64,000 nucleotides of DNA from a virus. This document shows positions 49,666-58,594 of the stretch, piece after piece. The stretch covers positions 86,741 to 150,740 of IMG/VR virus record IMGVR_UViG_3300042484_002275; one strand, given 5' to 3'. The position numbers and the translations under genes are program-made. The stretch's first letter is position 1, and each line of letters opens with the position of its first letter. Under the pieces are notes generated by a model. It was not told where the DNA came from, ran no database searches, and was given only the letters and a program-made list of their open reading frames with translations.

Positions 49666-50532
49666 ATGGCAGATAATTTTAATTTAAGAACATTCTTAAC
49701 AGAGAATAAACTTACAAAGAATACACAAATTCTTAAAGAAGGAAGTGATTACGGATTTGATGAAGTAATGGATGCAATAGCAGACGACTTTACACCAGGT
49801 ACCCCTGAATTTCAACAAATGGAAGATGCAGTACAAGATGCATTCCACAACGGACAAGTAGACACTTCAGAATTTAGTCACGATCCATCAGCTCCAGGTA
49901 GAGAGATGAGAGCAATTGCTAATCAAATTGGATTAGGTGACGAACAAGCTAATGACATCGAACAAGCACAACACGATATTGAAAGACAATTTGAAGAAGG
50001 AGTAAACGAAAGTACTTTAACTGATAAAGAAAGACGTCTAGTAGAGATGGTTCAAGATGCTTTAGGAGAAGAAAATGTAGACTATACAATGGGACGTCAA
50101 GACGATCCAAACCAACTTCCAAATCCCGCTCCAGAATTAAACATTCCAGAAGGAGAAGAAAGCATTGAAGAAGCAAAACCTCTTCCAAAATACAATTCAA
50201 TTGAAGAATTGATGAAAGAGATTGAGAACGGAACTAACGAAGCAGCTCATAAATACAAAATGGATGAGATGAAAAGAGTTTACGAAGCACTAGAGGCTAA
50301 GGTAGGATCTTTAGAAGAAGGAGAGCATGCTGAACACATCGATCAAAAAGCTGTTAAACAAATGCGTAAAGATATTGCAGCATTAAGAAAAGCAGAAGAA
50401 AAACTAAGAAAAGAATTCGACAAAAAATTCACAGGTAAAGAGAAAAAAGAAACTCCTAAAAAAGATAAAGAAGTAGTAGCTTTACAAGAGGGATTTGACT
50501 TAAGAAAATTCTTAGCAGAAAACAGAAAATAG
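49666..50532 (+). CDS. Internal-protein candidate tagged at both ends, 288 aa
   Basis: The N-terminus NFNLRTFLTENKLT and the C-terminus GFDLRKFLAENRK carry the same motif found at the start of the 38260 product (NFDLKKFLVENKLT). Each contains L-x-E. ILKEG near residue 25 is another possible cleavage site. The remainder is acidic and helical. In T4, internal head proteins are targeted by a short tag cleaved by gp21; this looks like the same principle. Ends in a strong terminator. Confidence 0.6.
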   Translation: MADNFNLRTFLTENKLTKNTQILKEGSDYGFDEVMDAIADDFTPGTPEFQQMEDAVQDAFHNGQVDTSEFSHDPSAPGREMRAIANQIGLGDEQANDIEQAQHDIERQFEEGVNESTLTDKERRLVEMVQDALGEENVDYTMGRQDDPNQLPNPAPELNIPEGEESIEEAKPLPKYNSIEELMKEIENGTNEAAHKYKMDEMKRVYEALEAKVGSLEEGEHAEHIDQKAVKQMRKDIAALRKAEEKLRKEFDKKFTGKEKKETPKKDKEVVALQEGFDLRKFLAENRK

Positions 50533-50554
50533 TATCATTGAATAAGTAAACAAG

Positions 50555-50578
50555 CCCACTCAAAAGGTGGGTTTTTTT
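50555..50578 (+). terminator. Intrinsic terminator
   Basis: CCCAC-TCAAAAG-GTGGG followed by seven T; separates the mixed block from the packaging genes. Confidence 0.9.
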
Positions 50579-50587
50579 ATATCCACA

Positions 50588-50596
50588 TATTTATAA
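50588..50596 (+). promoter_or_regulatory. Candidate late promoter motif
   Basis: TATTTATAA, exactly 25 bases before the terminase start. Confidence 0.6.
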
Positions 50597-50612
50597 TATA
50601 TAAGTATATAAT

Positions 50613-52187
50613 ATGTCACAACAAGATATCAAACAAATAGTTGCACAAGAGTATATAAAGTGTGCAAAAGACCCGGCTTACTTCATGAAGAAGTATTGCT
50701 ACATACAGCATCCAACTCGAGGTAGAATTTTATTTAACCTTTATCCATTCCAAGAAGGAGTATTACATTTATTCAGAGATGAAAAGATGTTGATAACTCT
50801 AAAATCAAGACAGTTAGGAATCTCTACATTAGCCTCAGCCTACGCTTTATGGTTAATGATCTTCCATAAAGATAAAAACGTATTAGCATTAGCAATTACT
50901 CAAGCAACAGCTAGAAACCTTGTAACTAAGACGATTTTCATGTATGAGAATCTACCAAAATGGTTACAATTACCTTTTACAGAGAAGAATAAATTATCAT
51001 TAAGACTTAAAAACGGTTCTAAAATAACAGCTAAATCATCTAATGCAGATGCTGCCCGTTCAGAAGCGGTATCTCTATTATTAATAGATGAGGCAGCTTT
51101 TATTGATAATATCGAAGAAACATTTACTGCAGCACAACAAACACTTGCAACAGGGGGTCAATGTATGGCTCTTTCTACTCCAAATGGTGTAGGAAACTGG
51201 TTTCATAAAACATGGGAAAAAGCAGAAGCAGGAGAGAATGGATTTGTACCTGTTAAACTAAAATGGGATGTGCATCCTGAAAGAGCACAAGACTGGAGAG
51301 ATGAACAATCAAGACAATTGGGGGAGAAACATGCCGCTCAAGAGTGTGATTGTGACTTCCTATCATCTGGAGATTCGGTAATAGAGGTTGAAAACATGGC
51401 TTTCTACGAAGAGACATATGTAAAAGATCCAATGGAGAGAAGAGGAGTAGATGGAAATCTATGGATATGGGAATCACCTGACTATAGTAAATCCTACATG
51501 GTTGTTGCCGATGTCGCTAGAGGGGACTCTACCGATTACTCTGGCTTCCACGTCTTTGATATTGAAAGCTGTACACAAGTAGCAGAATACAAAGGTAAGA
51601 TTTCCCCAAAAGAATACGGAAACGTATTGGTAGGAATAGCAACAGAGTACTGCGATGCACTTCTAGTAATAGAGAATGCCAATATTGGATGGTCAACAAT
51701 CGAACAAGTAATATCCAGGGAATATAAAAACCTATACTATTCATCTAGATCAGATACTGAAACAGTTGAATCTTATATGGCTAAATACGAAAGAGATAAG
51801 CTAGTACCAGGATTTACAATGTCTCTTAAAACAAGACCTTTAGTAATAGCTAAAATGACTGAATACGTAAGGGAGAGATCAGTAATACTACAATCTAAAC
51901 GATTGTTAGGAGAGATGAGGGTATTCATATGGAGAAACGGTAAGGCACAGGCACAATCAGGTTACAATGACGATTTAGTTATGGCTTTTGCTACAGCTTT
52001 ATATGTTAGAGATACAGCCATTCGTATGAGACAACAAGGAATGGATCTTTCAAGGGCTACAATGAACTCTTTTGTAAGTCTTAATCAAAGAAATACAGGT
52101 GTTTATAACGTTGCTCCTATGCAGAATAATCCTTACCTTATGGAAACGCCTGGTGGCCAAGAGGACTTAACCTGGCTATTAGGATAA
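50613..52187 (+). CDS. gp17: Terminase large subunit, gp17-like, 524 aa
   Basis: ATPase residues: Walker-A-like KSRQLGIST (64-72), Walker B LLLIDEAAF (155-163) and the coupling motif LSTPNGVGNW. Nuclease residues: Asp in VVADVARGDSTDYSG, Glu in LLVIENANIGW and Asp in GYNDDLVMA. This is the T4 gp17 plan (ATPase plus RNase-H-like headful nuclease), which pumps DNA into the prohead through the portal encoded next door. The small terminase gene is not evident nearby. Confidence 0.92.
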   Translation: MSQQDIKQIVAQEYIKCAKDPAYFMKKYCYIQHPTRGRILFNLYPFQEGVLHLFRDEKMLITLKSRQLGISTLASAYALWLMIFHKDKNVLALAITQATARNLVTKTIFMYENLPKWLQLPFTEKNKLSLRLKNGSKITAKSSNADAARSEAVSLLLIDEAAFIDNIEETFTAAQQTLATGGQCMALSTPNGVGNWFHKTWEKAEAGENGFVPVKLKWDVHPERAQDWRDEQSRQLGEKHAAQECDCDFLSSGDSVIEVENMAFYEETYVKDPMERRGVDGNLWIWESPDYSKSYMVVADVARGDSTDYSGFHVFDIESCTQVAEYKGKISPKEYGNVLVGIATEYCDALLVIENANIGWSTIEQVISREYKNLYYSSRSDTETVESYMAKYERDKLVPGFTMSLKTRPLVIAKMTEYVRERSVILQSKRLLGEMRVFIWRNGKAQAQSGYNDDLVMAFATALYVRDTAIRMRQQGMDLSRATMNSFVSLNQRNTGVYNVAPMQNNPYLMETPGGQEDLTWLLG

Positions 52188-52192
52188 GTTAC

Positions 52193-52201
52193 TATTTATA
52201 A
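52193..52201 (+). promoter_or_regulatory. Candidate late promoter motif
   Basis: TATTTATAA, exactly 25 bases before the portal start. Confidence 0.6.
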
Positions 52202-52217
52202 ATAAAACATTTCAGAA

Positions 52218-54074
52218 ATGGCAGAAAGAAATTTATTTACCTCACTCCAGAGGTTATTCTCAACTGATATATTAGTTAGAAACGTAGGAGGGGATGAGTT
52301 AAAGATTGCTGATGTTAATCACATTCAATCAACAGGGAAATATCAGACCAATTCACTATTGGATAGATTCTCTCGACTGTATATATACAATAACAAAAAC
52401 ATATTCAATCCAAACCTTAACTATCAAACACTTAGGGTACAGCTTTATTCAGATTATGAAGCAATGGATACAGATGCAATTATAGCCTCTACGTTAGATG
52501 TACTAGCAGATGAGTCTACACTTAAAAATCAAGTAGGAGAAGTTCTTTCTATTAAATCTACAGACGAAAACATACAAAGAGTCCTTTATAACTTATATTA
52601 CGATGTATTAAACATCGAATTTAACCTATGGTCATGGGTTAGGAATATGTGCAAGTACGGGGACTTCTTTTTAAAACTAGAGATCTCAGAGAAATTTGGA
52701 GTTTACAATGTACTTCCTTATACAGTTTACCATATGGTTAGACATGAAGGGATGGATAAAGAAGATCCAACTAAAGTAACATTCTCAATTGATCCAGACG
52801 GATTAGCTTCTTCAGCAGATCCAAATTACATTCCAAACAATAGTAAACAAACCATTACATTAGACAACTACGAAGTAGCTCACTTTAGATTAATATCAGA
52901 TACAAACTACCTTCCTTATGGTAGATCTTATATCGAACCAGCTAGAAAAATCTACAAACAATTAACTTTAATGGAGGATGCAATGTTGATTCATAGAATC
53001 ATGAGAGCTCCTGAGAAGAGAATGTTCTACATCAACGTAGGATCTATTCCACCAAACGAAGTTGAGCAGTTTATGCAAAAGACTATTAGCAGTATTAAGA
53101 AAACTCCTTATGTAGATCCACAAACAGGTCAATACAACTTGAAATTCAACATGCAAAACATGATGGAGGATTTCTATCTTCCAGTTCGTGGTGGTGATAC
53201 TTCAACAAAAATTGAGACAACCAAAGGATTAGAGTATGATGGTACAAATGATATTGAGTACTTAAGAGATAAAATGTTTGCAGCACTTAAAGTGCCAAAA
53301 GCATATTTTGGATACGAAAAAGACCTTACAGGTAAAGCAACTCTTGCAGCAGAAGATATTCGTTTTGCTAGAACAGTAGAAAGACTTCAAAGAATTGTAG
53401 AAAGTGAATTAACTAAAATTGGCTTAGTGCATTTATACTCTCAAGGATTCGATAAAGAGTCTTTAGTAAACTTTGAAATCAAATTAACTACACCTTCTAT
53501 CATTTATGAACAAGAAAAAGTAGCACTTTGGAAAGAAAAAGTTGACTTAGCAACTCAAATGCAATCAACAAAACTATTCTCATCAGATTATATCTACGAT
53601 ATGCTATTTGACATCTCAGAAGATAAATACAACGAAATGAGAGAACTTATTAGAGAGGATGCTAAAAGAGACTTTAGAATATCTCAAATAGAAAACGAAG
53701 GAAACGATCCAGTATCAACAGGACTATCTTTTGGAACACCCCACGACCTAGCTTCAATCTACGGAAGAGAACAAGGTGAATTACCAGCAGGATATGACGA
53801 AACTGCACCAGTAGGAAGACCTAGAGAGAAGATGTCAATCATAGGTACCAATGCAGATCCGGTAGGTGGAAGAGACAGACTAGGAGTTCATGGAATGAAA
53901 GGCGGTTTTCCAAGTGATAATGAAAACGTAAGAGAAGGTATAAACAATACCATGTCAGTTTTTCTAAGAAATAAAAACCTCTTCCCTACTAAGAAACAAA
54001 ATATCTTTGAGGAAGAAGCAGAAATCGAATCAGATCTTCTAAATGAAGCTAACATTAAGGATTTAGATAACTAG
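52218..54074 (+). CDS. gp20: Portal protein gp20
   Basis: 618 residues with T4-type portal segments: ALTLDVLADEST-like helix (AIIASTLDVLADESTLKN), the stem region around EDAMLIHRIMRAPEKRMFYI, and YFGYEKDLTGKATLAAEDIR near residue 375. It forms the dodecameric ring through which DNA enters and to which the neck binds. The C-terminal 110 residues are flexible, acidic and partly Gly-rich. Adjacent to terminase and the head genes. Confidence 0.9.
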   Translation: MAERNLFTSLQRLFSTDILVRNVGGDELKIADVNHIQSTGKYQTNSLLDRFSRLYIYNNKNIFNPNLNYQTLRVQLYSDYEAMDTDAIIASTLDVLADESTLKNQVGEVLSIKSTDENIQRVLYNLYYDVLNIEFNLWSWVRNMCKYGDFFLKLEISEKFGVYNVLPYTVYHMVRHEGMDKEDPTKVTFSIDPDGLASSADPNYIPNNSKQTITLDNYEVAHFRLISDTNYLPYGRSYIEPARKIYKQLTLMEDAMLIHRIMRAPEKRMFYINVGSIPPNEVEQFMQKTISSIKKTPYVDPQTGQYNLKFNMQNMMEDFYLPVRGGDTSTKIETTKGLEYDGTNDIEYLRDKMFAALKVPKAYFGYEKDLTGKATLAAEDIRFARTVERLQRIVESELTKIGLVHLYSQGFDKESLVNFEIKLTTPSIIYEQEKVALWKEKVDLATQMQSTKLFSSDYIYDMLFDISEDKYNEMRELIREDAKRDFRISQIENEGNDPVSTGLSFGTPHDLASIYGREQGELPAGYDETAPVGRPREKMSIIGTNADPVGGRDRLGVHGMKGGFPSDNENVREGINNTMSVFLRNKNLFPTKKQNIFEEEAEIESDLLNEANIKDLDN

Positions 54075-54078
54075 ACAC

Positions 54079-54087
54079 TATTTATAA
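54079..54087 (+). promoter_or_regulatory. Candidate late promoter motif
   Basis: TATTTATAA, exactly 25 bases before the next start. Confidence 0.6.
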
Positions 54088-54103
54088 CAAAGACATACCT
54101 AAG

Positions 54104-54958
54104 ATGCGTATTAAACACAGTAAGTATAAAAACACGGGCCTGATATTTGAACTATTAGTAAAGCAAATAGCAGCGGATACCTTATCTAAAAGGGATTCCC
54201 CGGCTTTAACGGTACTAAGAAAATTCTATACAGGAAACACAACACTAGTAAGAGAGTTTAAATTATACGATTTTGTATTAAAGAATAAAGGCGTAGGTCC
54301 TAAAAAAGCAGAATCAATACTTAGTACTATAGTAGAGATATCTAGAAAGTTAGATACAAATTCACTTAGTAAGCAAAAATACGAGCTTATAAAAGAACTT
54401 AAAAGTCATTATGATTTAGAAGAATTCTTTTCTATTAAAGTAGAAGCTTACAAACCACTAGCAGCTCTTTACTGTTTAATGGAAGCACAAAATGCAGCAG
54501 GCCTAGTAGACTTAGATGTATTTGTTGATAATAAAACTACAATACTTGAGCACTTAACTCAAAGTAAAACAGCAGAAGGACAAGTAAAAAATGCTTTGAT
54601 TGAAGAATATTCTAAATATGATAAAGACTTAAGACTTTTAACATATAAAATATTACTAGAAAAATTCAATCATCAGTATAAAGATTTACTTCCAGAACAA
54701 AAAAACATTTTAAAGGAATTTATAGTATCAGTTAATTCATCAGCTAGATTAAGAAATGTAGTCAATGAAGAGATGACTAAATTACAGGTAGAAATCTCTA
54801 ACTTAAAAAAGAATATTACTGATAAAGTAGTTAAAATTAAATTAGAAGAGATTCAAAAAGTAATTATTCCAATAAAAAACACACAAAAAGTAGATGACAA
54901 TCATTTAGTTTCATTAATGCAATACTATGAATTAGTAAATGAATTAAGAAGTCTATGA
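54104..54958 (+). CDS. Conserved head-operon protein, 284 aa
   Basis: All-helical; the start (RIKHSKYKNTGLIFELLVKQ) matches proteins standing between portal and prohead protease genes in T4-like phages of aquatic bacteria. Probably a prohead core or assembly factor, in the place of T4 gp67/gp68, but sequence similarity to those is not evident. Overlaps the next start by four bases. Confidence 0.6.
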   Translation: MRIKHSKYKNTGLIFELLVKQIAADTLSKRDSPALTVLRKFYTGNTTLVREFKLYDFVLKNKGVGPKKAESILSTIVEISRKLDTNSLSKQKYELIKELKSHYDLEEFFSIKVEAYKPLAALYCLMEAQNAAGLVDLDVFVDNKTTILEHLTQSKTAEGQVKNALIEEYSKYDKDLRLLTYKILLEKFNHQYKDLLPEQKNILKEFIVSVNSSARLRNVVNEEMTKLQVEISNLKKNITDKVVKIKLEEIQKVIIPIKNTQKVDDNHLVSLMQYYELVNELRSL

Positions 54959-55302
54959 AAAGATCAGAAATAATTAAAGCAGTTCAGGAAGTCTTAGAAG
55001 AAATGAGCACAACTGGAGGAGTAGGAGGATATTCTACACCATTTGCTTTTTCTAAAAAAGGAGCTGGAGCTAATGCAGCCACTAAAGCTTCTCAAAAGCT
55101 AGGATTTAAAGCAGCACCAAGACCAAAACATCCTTCACATACTAAAATGTTTGATTACTTAGATGAGATGCAGGTAAGTTCACCTAATGTCTTTGTATCA
55201 GAAGCAGAAATGGAAAACAGTGATGCAGTAAAGAAGACAAAAGAAATGGGTTACAAGCTAGTAAAGAAAACCAACACCGCATCAGATAAAAAGAATAAAT
55301 AA
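54955..55302 (+). CDS. Tagged head-operon protein, 115 aa
   Basis: MKRSEIIKAVQE shares its first five residues and the V-x-E at position 12 with the 37310 product. A Gly/Ser/Ala-rich stretch follows (GGVGGYSTPFAFSKKGAG), then a basic, helical end. Gene order and the tag support a prohead core protein processed by gp21. Confidence 0.6.
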   Translation: MKRSEIIKAVQEVLEEMSTTGGVGGYSTPFAFSKKGAGANAATKASQKLGFKAAPRPKHPSHTKMFDYLDEMQVSSPNVFVSEAEMENSDAVKKTKEMGYKLVKKTNTASDKKNK

Positions 55303-55303
55303 C

Positions 55304-56242
55304 ATGAGAACATTACAAGAAAAATATAACGGAATTCAAGAAGGAAAATTTTCTAAAGAACATTTCTTAGCTGATGCTAGAATGGAACTTCCAAACCTAG
55401 TAACTCGTTTTAACGGATACGAGGATGCTGTTCAAATTCTTAAGAACAGAGGAATGATTCAAGAAGTTAAAATTGAGGAAGCTAGACTTACTAAGAATAA
55501 CCTAACAGACTACAGATACAAACCGACCAACGATATGGACAAATATCCATACGAACAAATCCTAAGAGGAATAAGAGTTGAATTGGAAGTATTAGGGGTT
55601 CAAGGAACACCAACAGCAGAAGAATATGCAAAAGCATTAGCAAAAGTAGCTAAAAACTTAGCAAAAGATTCAATTTTCTATACAAATCAAGTAGCAGGTG
55701 TTAATCCAAAAGTGGACTTACATGATAAAATGATTCCTGTAACAGCAAAAAATACAGTTGACACTTTCAACGGTATGAAAAAAGCAGAGTTAAAAGAAGG
55801 ATTTAAAAGACTAATCAAAAAAGTATTATCTGAATCAATGGGTGATATGTTTGGAGATGAAGAAAGAGCTGAAAGATCTGCCAACTACGGACAACCAGGA
55901 GAAAACGAATACGAATTCTACTCAGATCCAGAGAACTATAACGAAGAAGAAGAGTTTGAATTACAAGGAGACGAAGAAGCAGACGATATTCCACATCCAA
56001 GAGGATATGAAGAAGCTAGCGATGAAGAAGACTTAGATGAATCTAAAATGGGAGACCTTTATATTACAGCTCAAGAATCAGATTCACTAAAAGACTTTTT
56101 AATAAAAGTAAAACAAGAATATCCAGAAACAAACCTAAGAAAAGACATCGAAGAACTTCAACATATTTGGAATAATAGAGGAGGAGATTCAGAAGATGAA
56201 TTATCAGAAGGAAAAAAATCGTTATCTGAATTATTAAAATAA
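55304..56242 (+). CDS. Prohead core candidate, 312 aa
   Basis: Residues 1-180 are helical with conserved-looking ADARMELPNLVTRFNGYEDA and VDTFNGMKKAELKEGFKRLI; residues 190-260 are an acidic, flexible linker rich in Glu and Asp. The second half ends with a short helical domain (DFLIKVKQEYPETN). LKE-G and L-x-E sites occur, consistent with gp21 processing. It lies directly before the protease gene. Confidence 0.6.
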   Translation: MRTLQEKYNGIQEGKFSKEHFLADARMELPNLVTRFNGYEDAVQILKNRGMIQEVKIEEARLTKNNLTDYRYKPTNDMDKYPYEQILRGIRVELEVLGVQGTPTAEEYAKALAKVAKNLAKDSIFYTNQVAGVNPKVDLHDKMIPVTAKNTVDTFNGMKKAELKEGFKRLIKKVLSESMGDMFGDEERAERSANYGQPGENEYEFYSDPENYNEEEEFELQGDEEADDIPHPRGYEEASDEEDLDESKMGDLYITAQESDSLKDFLIKVKQEYPETNLRKDIEELQHIWNNRGGDSEDELSEGKKSLSELLK

Positions 56243-56247
56243 GTAAG

Positions 56248-56826
56248 ATGAACAATTTATTAGTAAATGTAACTCCTTTTAAAGGATTGCTTACCGAATC
56301 AAAGGCTAGACCCGGAGTATACGAAGTGGTGGGTATCATGCAAAGAGCAGGAGCAAAGAATCAAAACGGAAGAATCTATAAAAGAGAAATTCTTGAAGAA
56401 GAAGTTCGAAATTATGTAGAGAATTTTGTTAAGATAGGAAATGCATACGGAGAATTAGATCATCCAGAATCAGCAATTGTATCTCTTAAAAATGCTTCAC
56501 ACGTAGTAAAAGAACTATGGTGGGAGGGAGATGACTTGATGGGTAAAGTAGAATTACTAAATACACCTTCAGGAAATATTGTAAAAGAGATATTAAAAGG
56601 AGGACATACAATGGGAATCTCTTCTAGAGGAACAGGATCAGTAACTCAAACAAACGAAGGAACTTTAATGGTTCAACCAGACTTTGAATTAGTATGTTGG
56701 GATTTTGTTTCTAATCCTTCTACACAAGGAGCTTTTATGAATCCAATTTCTTTAAACGAAGGAAAACAAGCAGTAGGAAAATATGATAGATTAGATTCTA
56801 TTATTAACAATATATTAAGAGCATAA
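56248..56826 (+). CDS. gp21: Prohead core protease gp21
   Basis: 192 residues, the usual size of the T4 gp21 family. Catalytic features: His72 in YGELDHPESA and Ser125/Ser126 in TMGISSRGTG. The protease is assembled in the prohead core, cleaves scaffold, internal and capsid proteins after (L/I)-x-E, and digests itself. It lies two genes upstream of the scaffold and capsid genes, as in T4. Confidence 0.9.
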   Translation: MNNLLVNVTPFKGLLTESKARPGVYEVVGIMQRAGAKNQNGRIYKREILEEEVRNYVENFVKIGNAYGELDHPESAIVSLKNASHVVKELWWEGDDLMGKVELLNTPSGNIVKEILKGGHTMGISSRGTGSVTQTNEGTLMVQPDFELVCWDFVSNPSTQGAFMNPISLNEGKQAVGKYDRLDSIINNILRA

Positions 56827-57149
56827 TGGAAAATAATTTTGACATGCACCAATGGCGTGCAAATTTTTTAAAAAAAGTATTAAAAGAAGAGATAACAAAA
56901 GACAGCCCATCATTTAGAAAGCTAGTACTGAAATTGGAAGAGATAAGTGAAGAAAGTGGAAATGATTGGGAAGCTTTAAAGGCATACTTAAAAGGTAGAT
57001 ACGCATTTTTTGAAACATACACTACTGGTAATAACCCAGCTGCTTACGTAGTTAATTTCTTTTCAATTACCAAAGGAAAGGATGAATACGTTGAGAAAAA
57101 TCCATCAGATTATGTACAAATAGGTGACTGGTATATTAGACCATGGTAA
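56826..57149 (+). CDS. Head-operon small protein, 107 aa
   Basis: Begins MENNFDMHQWRANFLKKVLK, an amphipathic helix containing L-K-E, a longer variant of the tag seen in other proteins. A helical part and a small beta region with YVQIGDWYIRPW follow. The DMHQW...ANFLKKVL pattern resembles a helix seen in phage proteins with the same neighbours. Ended by a terminator. Confidence 0.55.
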   Translation: MENNFDMHQWRANFLKKVLKEEITKDSPSFRKLVLKLEEISEESGNDWEALKAYLKGRYAFFETYTTGNNPAAYVVNFFSITKGKDEYVEKNPSDYVQIGDWYIRPW

Positions 57150-57164
57150 CCTAAACAAACACAG

Positions 57165-57189
57165 CCCACCCCATAAAGGTGGGTTTTTT
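57165..57189 (+). terminator. Intrinsic terminator
   Basis: CCCACC-CCATAAA-GGTGGG followed by six T. Confidence 0.9.
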
Positions 57190-57209
57190 ATGTTTTGTAA
57201 AACAGTATA

Positions 57210-57220
57210 TATTTATTTAA
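57210..57220 (+). promoter_or_regulatory. Candidate late promoter motif with long leader
   Basis: TATTTATTTAA; unlike the other late sites it stands 104 bases before its gene (scaffold). Confidence 0.5.
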
Positions 57221-57224
57221 GAAT

Positions 57225-57291
57225 ATATCACGATCCTTATGTGATATCTACTTAAAAGTAAAACACTATTACGCTACTACTTAATAAGCGT
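57225..57291 (+). promoter_or_regulatory. Two-hairpin leader of the scaffold/capsid operon
   Basis: ATATCAC (57225-57231) pairs with GTGATAT (57241-57247), and ACGCT (57271-57275) with AGCGT (57287-57291). The leader may stabilise or tune translation of the most highly expressed late mRNA. Confidence 0.45.
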
Positions 57292-57313
57292 ACGACAAAC
57301 AAACACAAACAAA

Positions 57314-58570
57314 ATGTCAAACAAAGATTTATTAAAGCAAGCTATTGCTGAAGCGAAAACTATTCGTGAAGCTGCAATTGCCAACGCTAAAGAAGCTTTA
57401 GAAGAAACATTGACTCCACACTTAAAAGAAATGCTTGCTCAGAAATTGCAAGAAATGGAAGATAAAGAAGATGAGACAGTGGATGAAACTATTAACAACG
57501 CCGAAGCAGAAAGCTATTCTGAAAATCCATCAAAACATGGTAATTTAGAAGAAGCAGAAGAAGAGGAAGAGGAAGCTGAAGAAGAAGAAACTCCTGAAGA
57601 AGGAGAAGAAGGTGAAGAAGAAGAGGAATTAGAAATCGAAGACATGTCAGTTGAAGATTTAAAAGACCTAATCAGAGACATCGTTGCACAAGAAGCAGGT
57701 CAAGAAGAAGAAGCAGACTTAGAAGCCGGAGAAGAAGGTCCAGAAGGACAAGAAGATATGGTGAGTATGGATGGTGATTCAGAAGAGATTGATATCAACG
57801 AACTATTAGCAGAACTAGAAGGAATGGACGAACAAGAATTAGATGAAAAAGGTGGAGGGTATATGAAAGAGCCTTCTGACTCTGCAGCAGCAGGATTAGA
57901 AAACTTAATCTCTATGGTTAAATCTATCAAGTCACCAGAATCTATCGCTAAAATCAAAGCTTTCCTTAAAGCACTTCCAGCAGCAGCAGGATCAGCCTTA
58001 AGATCAGAAGGATTAGACGAACAAGACTTAGACGAAAAAGGTGGAGGATACATGAGAGAGCCTTCTGACTCTGCATCAGCAGGATTAGAAAACTTAATCT
58101 CAATGATCAAATCACTTAAATCACCTGAGACAATTGCAAAAGTAAAAGAATTCCTAAAAGGTCTTCCAGCAGGAGCATCAGCAGCAATGCGCTCTGAAGA
58201 AGTTGAGCAAGATCTACAAGAAGCATTACAAGCAGTTAAAATTTTAAGAAATCAACTTCAAGAAGTTAATCTTTTAAATGCAAAATTACTTTATGTAAAT
58301 AAAGTATTCAAATCAACTAACCTATCTGAAGGTCAAAAAGTAAATGTTATCGCAGCATTTGACAAAGCCGAAACAGTTAGAGAAGTAAAATTAGTTTTCG
58401 AAACAGTTTCTAAAAACGTAGTTGCTAAACCAGCTGCACTTAAAGAGCACAGATCTTTTGCTTCTAAAGCAACAGGTAATGCAACAACAACTGCACCAAA
58501 AGAAATTATATCAGAAGTATCTGAGCAAGTTCAAAGATGGCAGAAGTTAGCAGGAATTATTAAATCATAA
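57314..58570 (+). CDS. gp22: Prohead scaffold protein gp22-like, 418 aa
   Basis: Helical and very acidic (Glu-rich residues 75-150), between the prohead protease and the major capsid gene, as gp22 is in T4. Residues 172-297 consist of two 63-residue tandem copies starting DEQELDEKGGGYMKEPSDSA and DEQDLDEKGGGYMREPSDSA. The C-terminal helix (SEQVQRWQKLAGIIKS) is typical of gp22 and contacts the capsid protein. It would be degraded by gp21 after shell assembly. Confidence 0.85.
   Translation: MSNKDLLKQAIAEAKTIREAAIANAKEALEETLTPHLKEMLAQKLQEMEDKEDETVDETINNAEAESYSENPSKHGNLEEAEEEEEEAEEEETPEEGEEGEEEEELEIEDMSVEDLKDLIRDIVAQEAGQEEEADLEAGEEGPEGQEDMVSMDGDSEEIDINELLAELEGMDEQELDEKGGGYMKEPSDSAAAGLENLISMVKSIKSPESIAKIKAFLKALPAAAGSALRSEGLDEQDLDEKGGGYMREPSDSASAGLENLISMIKSLKSPETIAKVKEFLKGLPAGASAAMRSEEVEQDLQEALQAVKILRNQLQEVNLLNAKLLYVNKVFKSTNLSEGQKVNVIAAFDKAETVREVKLVFETVSKNVVAKPAALKEHRSFASKATGNATTTAPKEIISEVSEQVQRWQKLAGIIKS
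57827..58204 (+). repeat. Two 189-bp in-frame tandem repeats in the scaffold gene
   Basis: Copies at 57827-58015 and 58016-58204 encode 63-residue units that are clearly alike but not identical, so the duplication is not very recent. Confidence 0.8.
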
Positions 58571-58594
58571 AAATAAAAAAACAAAAACAACCAA

